Part shown: piece after piece, positions 20,699 to 21,028 of the stretch
Numbering within the stretch: position 1 is the stretch's first letter
Layout: every line of letters begins with the position of its first letter
Source: Saprospiraceae bacterium
GTDB taxonomy: Bacteria; Bacteroidota; Bacteroidia; Chitinophagales; Saprospiraceae
DNA length: 21,028 nucleotides
Direction of reading: 5' to 3'
Assembly: GCA_025455635.1 (NCBI GenBank)
Contig: JALOMF010000006.1
Coordinates: forward strand, 1 to 21,028
Translations under genes and position numbers: made by a program
The notes under the pieces: model-generated
Told to the model about the DNA's origin: nothing
What the model saw: only the letters and a program-made list of their open reading frames with translations
The model's database searches: none

Positions 20699-21028
20699 AT
20701 GAAAAAGCAATTCATAACCATCGCTTGCACACTTGTAGCCATCATCATCAACTTCAATGCCACAAAGGCCCAAGACTTGGCTTTTGTAACGGCCACTCCT
20801 TACGTTTTTGCATCCAAGCTCCCATTTTTAGGGGCAATTCCGACCGCCGAGCCATTGAACGCTAACCCCGCCGAGGCGCTCGACCTGACGGGCCAGGGCT
20901 TGTACGAGCTGCCGACGGAGGCGCTCGTTTCCAACGCCGAGGTCATCAAGCTGGACAGCAACCTGCTGGACAAAATCACGGTGAACGCAGGCCAGTGGTC
21001 GCAGTGCCGCCAGCTCTTCGCCCGCCAC
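20699..21028 (+). CDS. Secreted leucine-rich-repeat-like protein (partial, N-terminus)
   Basis: The frame is open from the ATG at 20699 to the window edge, giving 110 residues. It starts with a signal peptide, MKKQFITIACTLVAIIINFN followed by ATKAQ (cleavage near residue 25). Residues 60-92, LDLTGQGLYELPTEAL and then AEVIKLDSNLLDKI, show the LxLxxxxLxxLP spacing of leucine-rich repeats, about one and a half repeats before the edge. Such proteins in Bacteroidota are usually surface-exposed binding proteins, often exported by type IX secretion, but the C-terminus is outside the window. The call rests on the signal peptide and this short LRR-like stretch. Confidence 0.7.
   Translation, partial: MKKQFITIACTLVAIIINFNATKAQDLAFVTATPYVFASKLPFLGAIPTAEPLNANPAEALDLTGQGLYELPTEALVSNAEVIKLDSNLLDKITVNAGQWSQCRQLFARH

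Noticed and set aside
20828..21028. 66-residue minus-strand open frame at the right edge
   Set aside because: The plus strand holds a signal peptide and an LRR-like repeat; the minus frame is its shadow.

Overview
The window looks like a chromosomal segment from a Bacteroidota member, probably near the Saprospiria/Cytophagales. This is inferred from lineage-typical genes (a DUF1080 lipoprotein, a DUF3078 outer-membrane protein, a Bacteroidota-type RpoN N-terminus), Bacteroidota-like -7 boxes (TAnnTTTG) before several genes, a general lack of Shine-Dalgarno sequences, and signal peptides ending in AQ. Housekeeping genes are GC-rich. Intergenic regions are AT-rich and hold short degenerate repeats.

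Left part (1-4320, all minus strand): the start of a RidA-family protein cut by the window edge, a Gfo/Idh/MocA dehydrogenase, a DUF1080 lipoprotein and a secreted purple-acid-phosphatase-like metallophosphoesterase. The dehydrogenase and DUF1080 pair suggests 3-keto-glycoside breakdown. Middle left (4320-7260, plus strand): glyA, a small ParE-type toxin-antitoxin pair and scpA. Facing them (7255-9263, minus strand) is a possible operon of a YjbQ-family protein, a LysE-family exporter, a YbjQ-family protein and smpB. The smpB frame carries an in-frame amber codon that cuts off its C-terminal tail.

Centre (9264-15382, plus strand): rpoN (sigma-54) with a sigma-54-like -24/-12 site in its own upstream region, then an ABC ATPase, an FtsX-type permease with a histidine-rich loop, and an MsbA-like ABC exporter. 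Right part, minus strand (15395-18204): an ECF sigma factor, a 101-residue unknown protein, an MscS-like channel and a DUF3078 protein. Right end, plus strand: a secreted M28 metallopeptidase, a 424-base gap with hairpins and a possible coding remnant, and the start of a secreted leucine-rich-repeat-like protein running off the window.

The points most worth following are the smpB amber codon with an intact downstream tail, the octamer repeat family seen at two intergenic places 11.8 kb apart, the His-rich permease loop with a REP-like palindrome in its coding sequence, and the sigma-54-like site upstream of rpoN. No complete insertion sequence, prophage, CRISPR array, tRNA or rRNA was seen.
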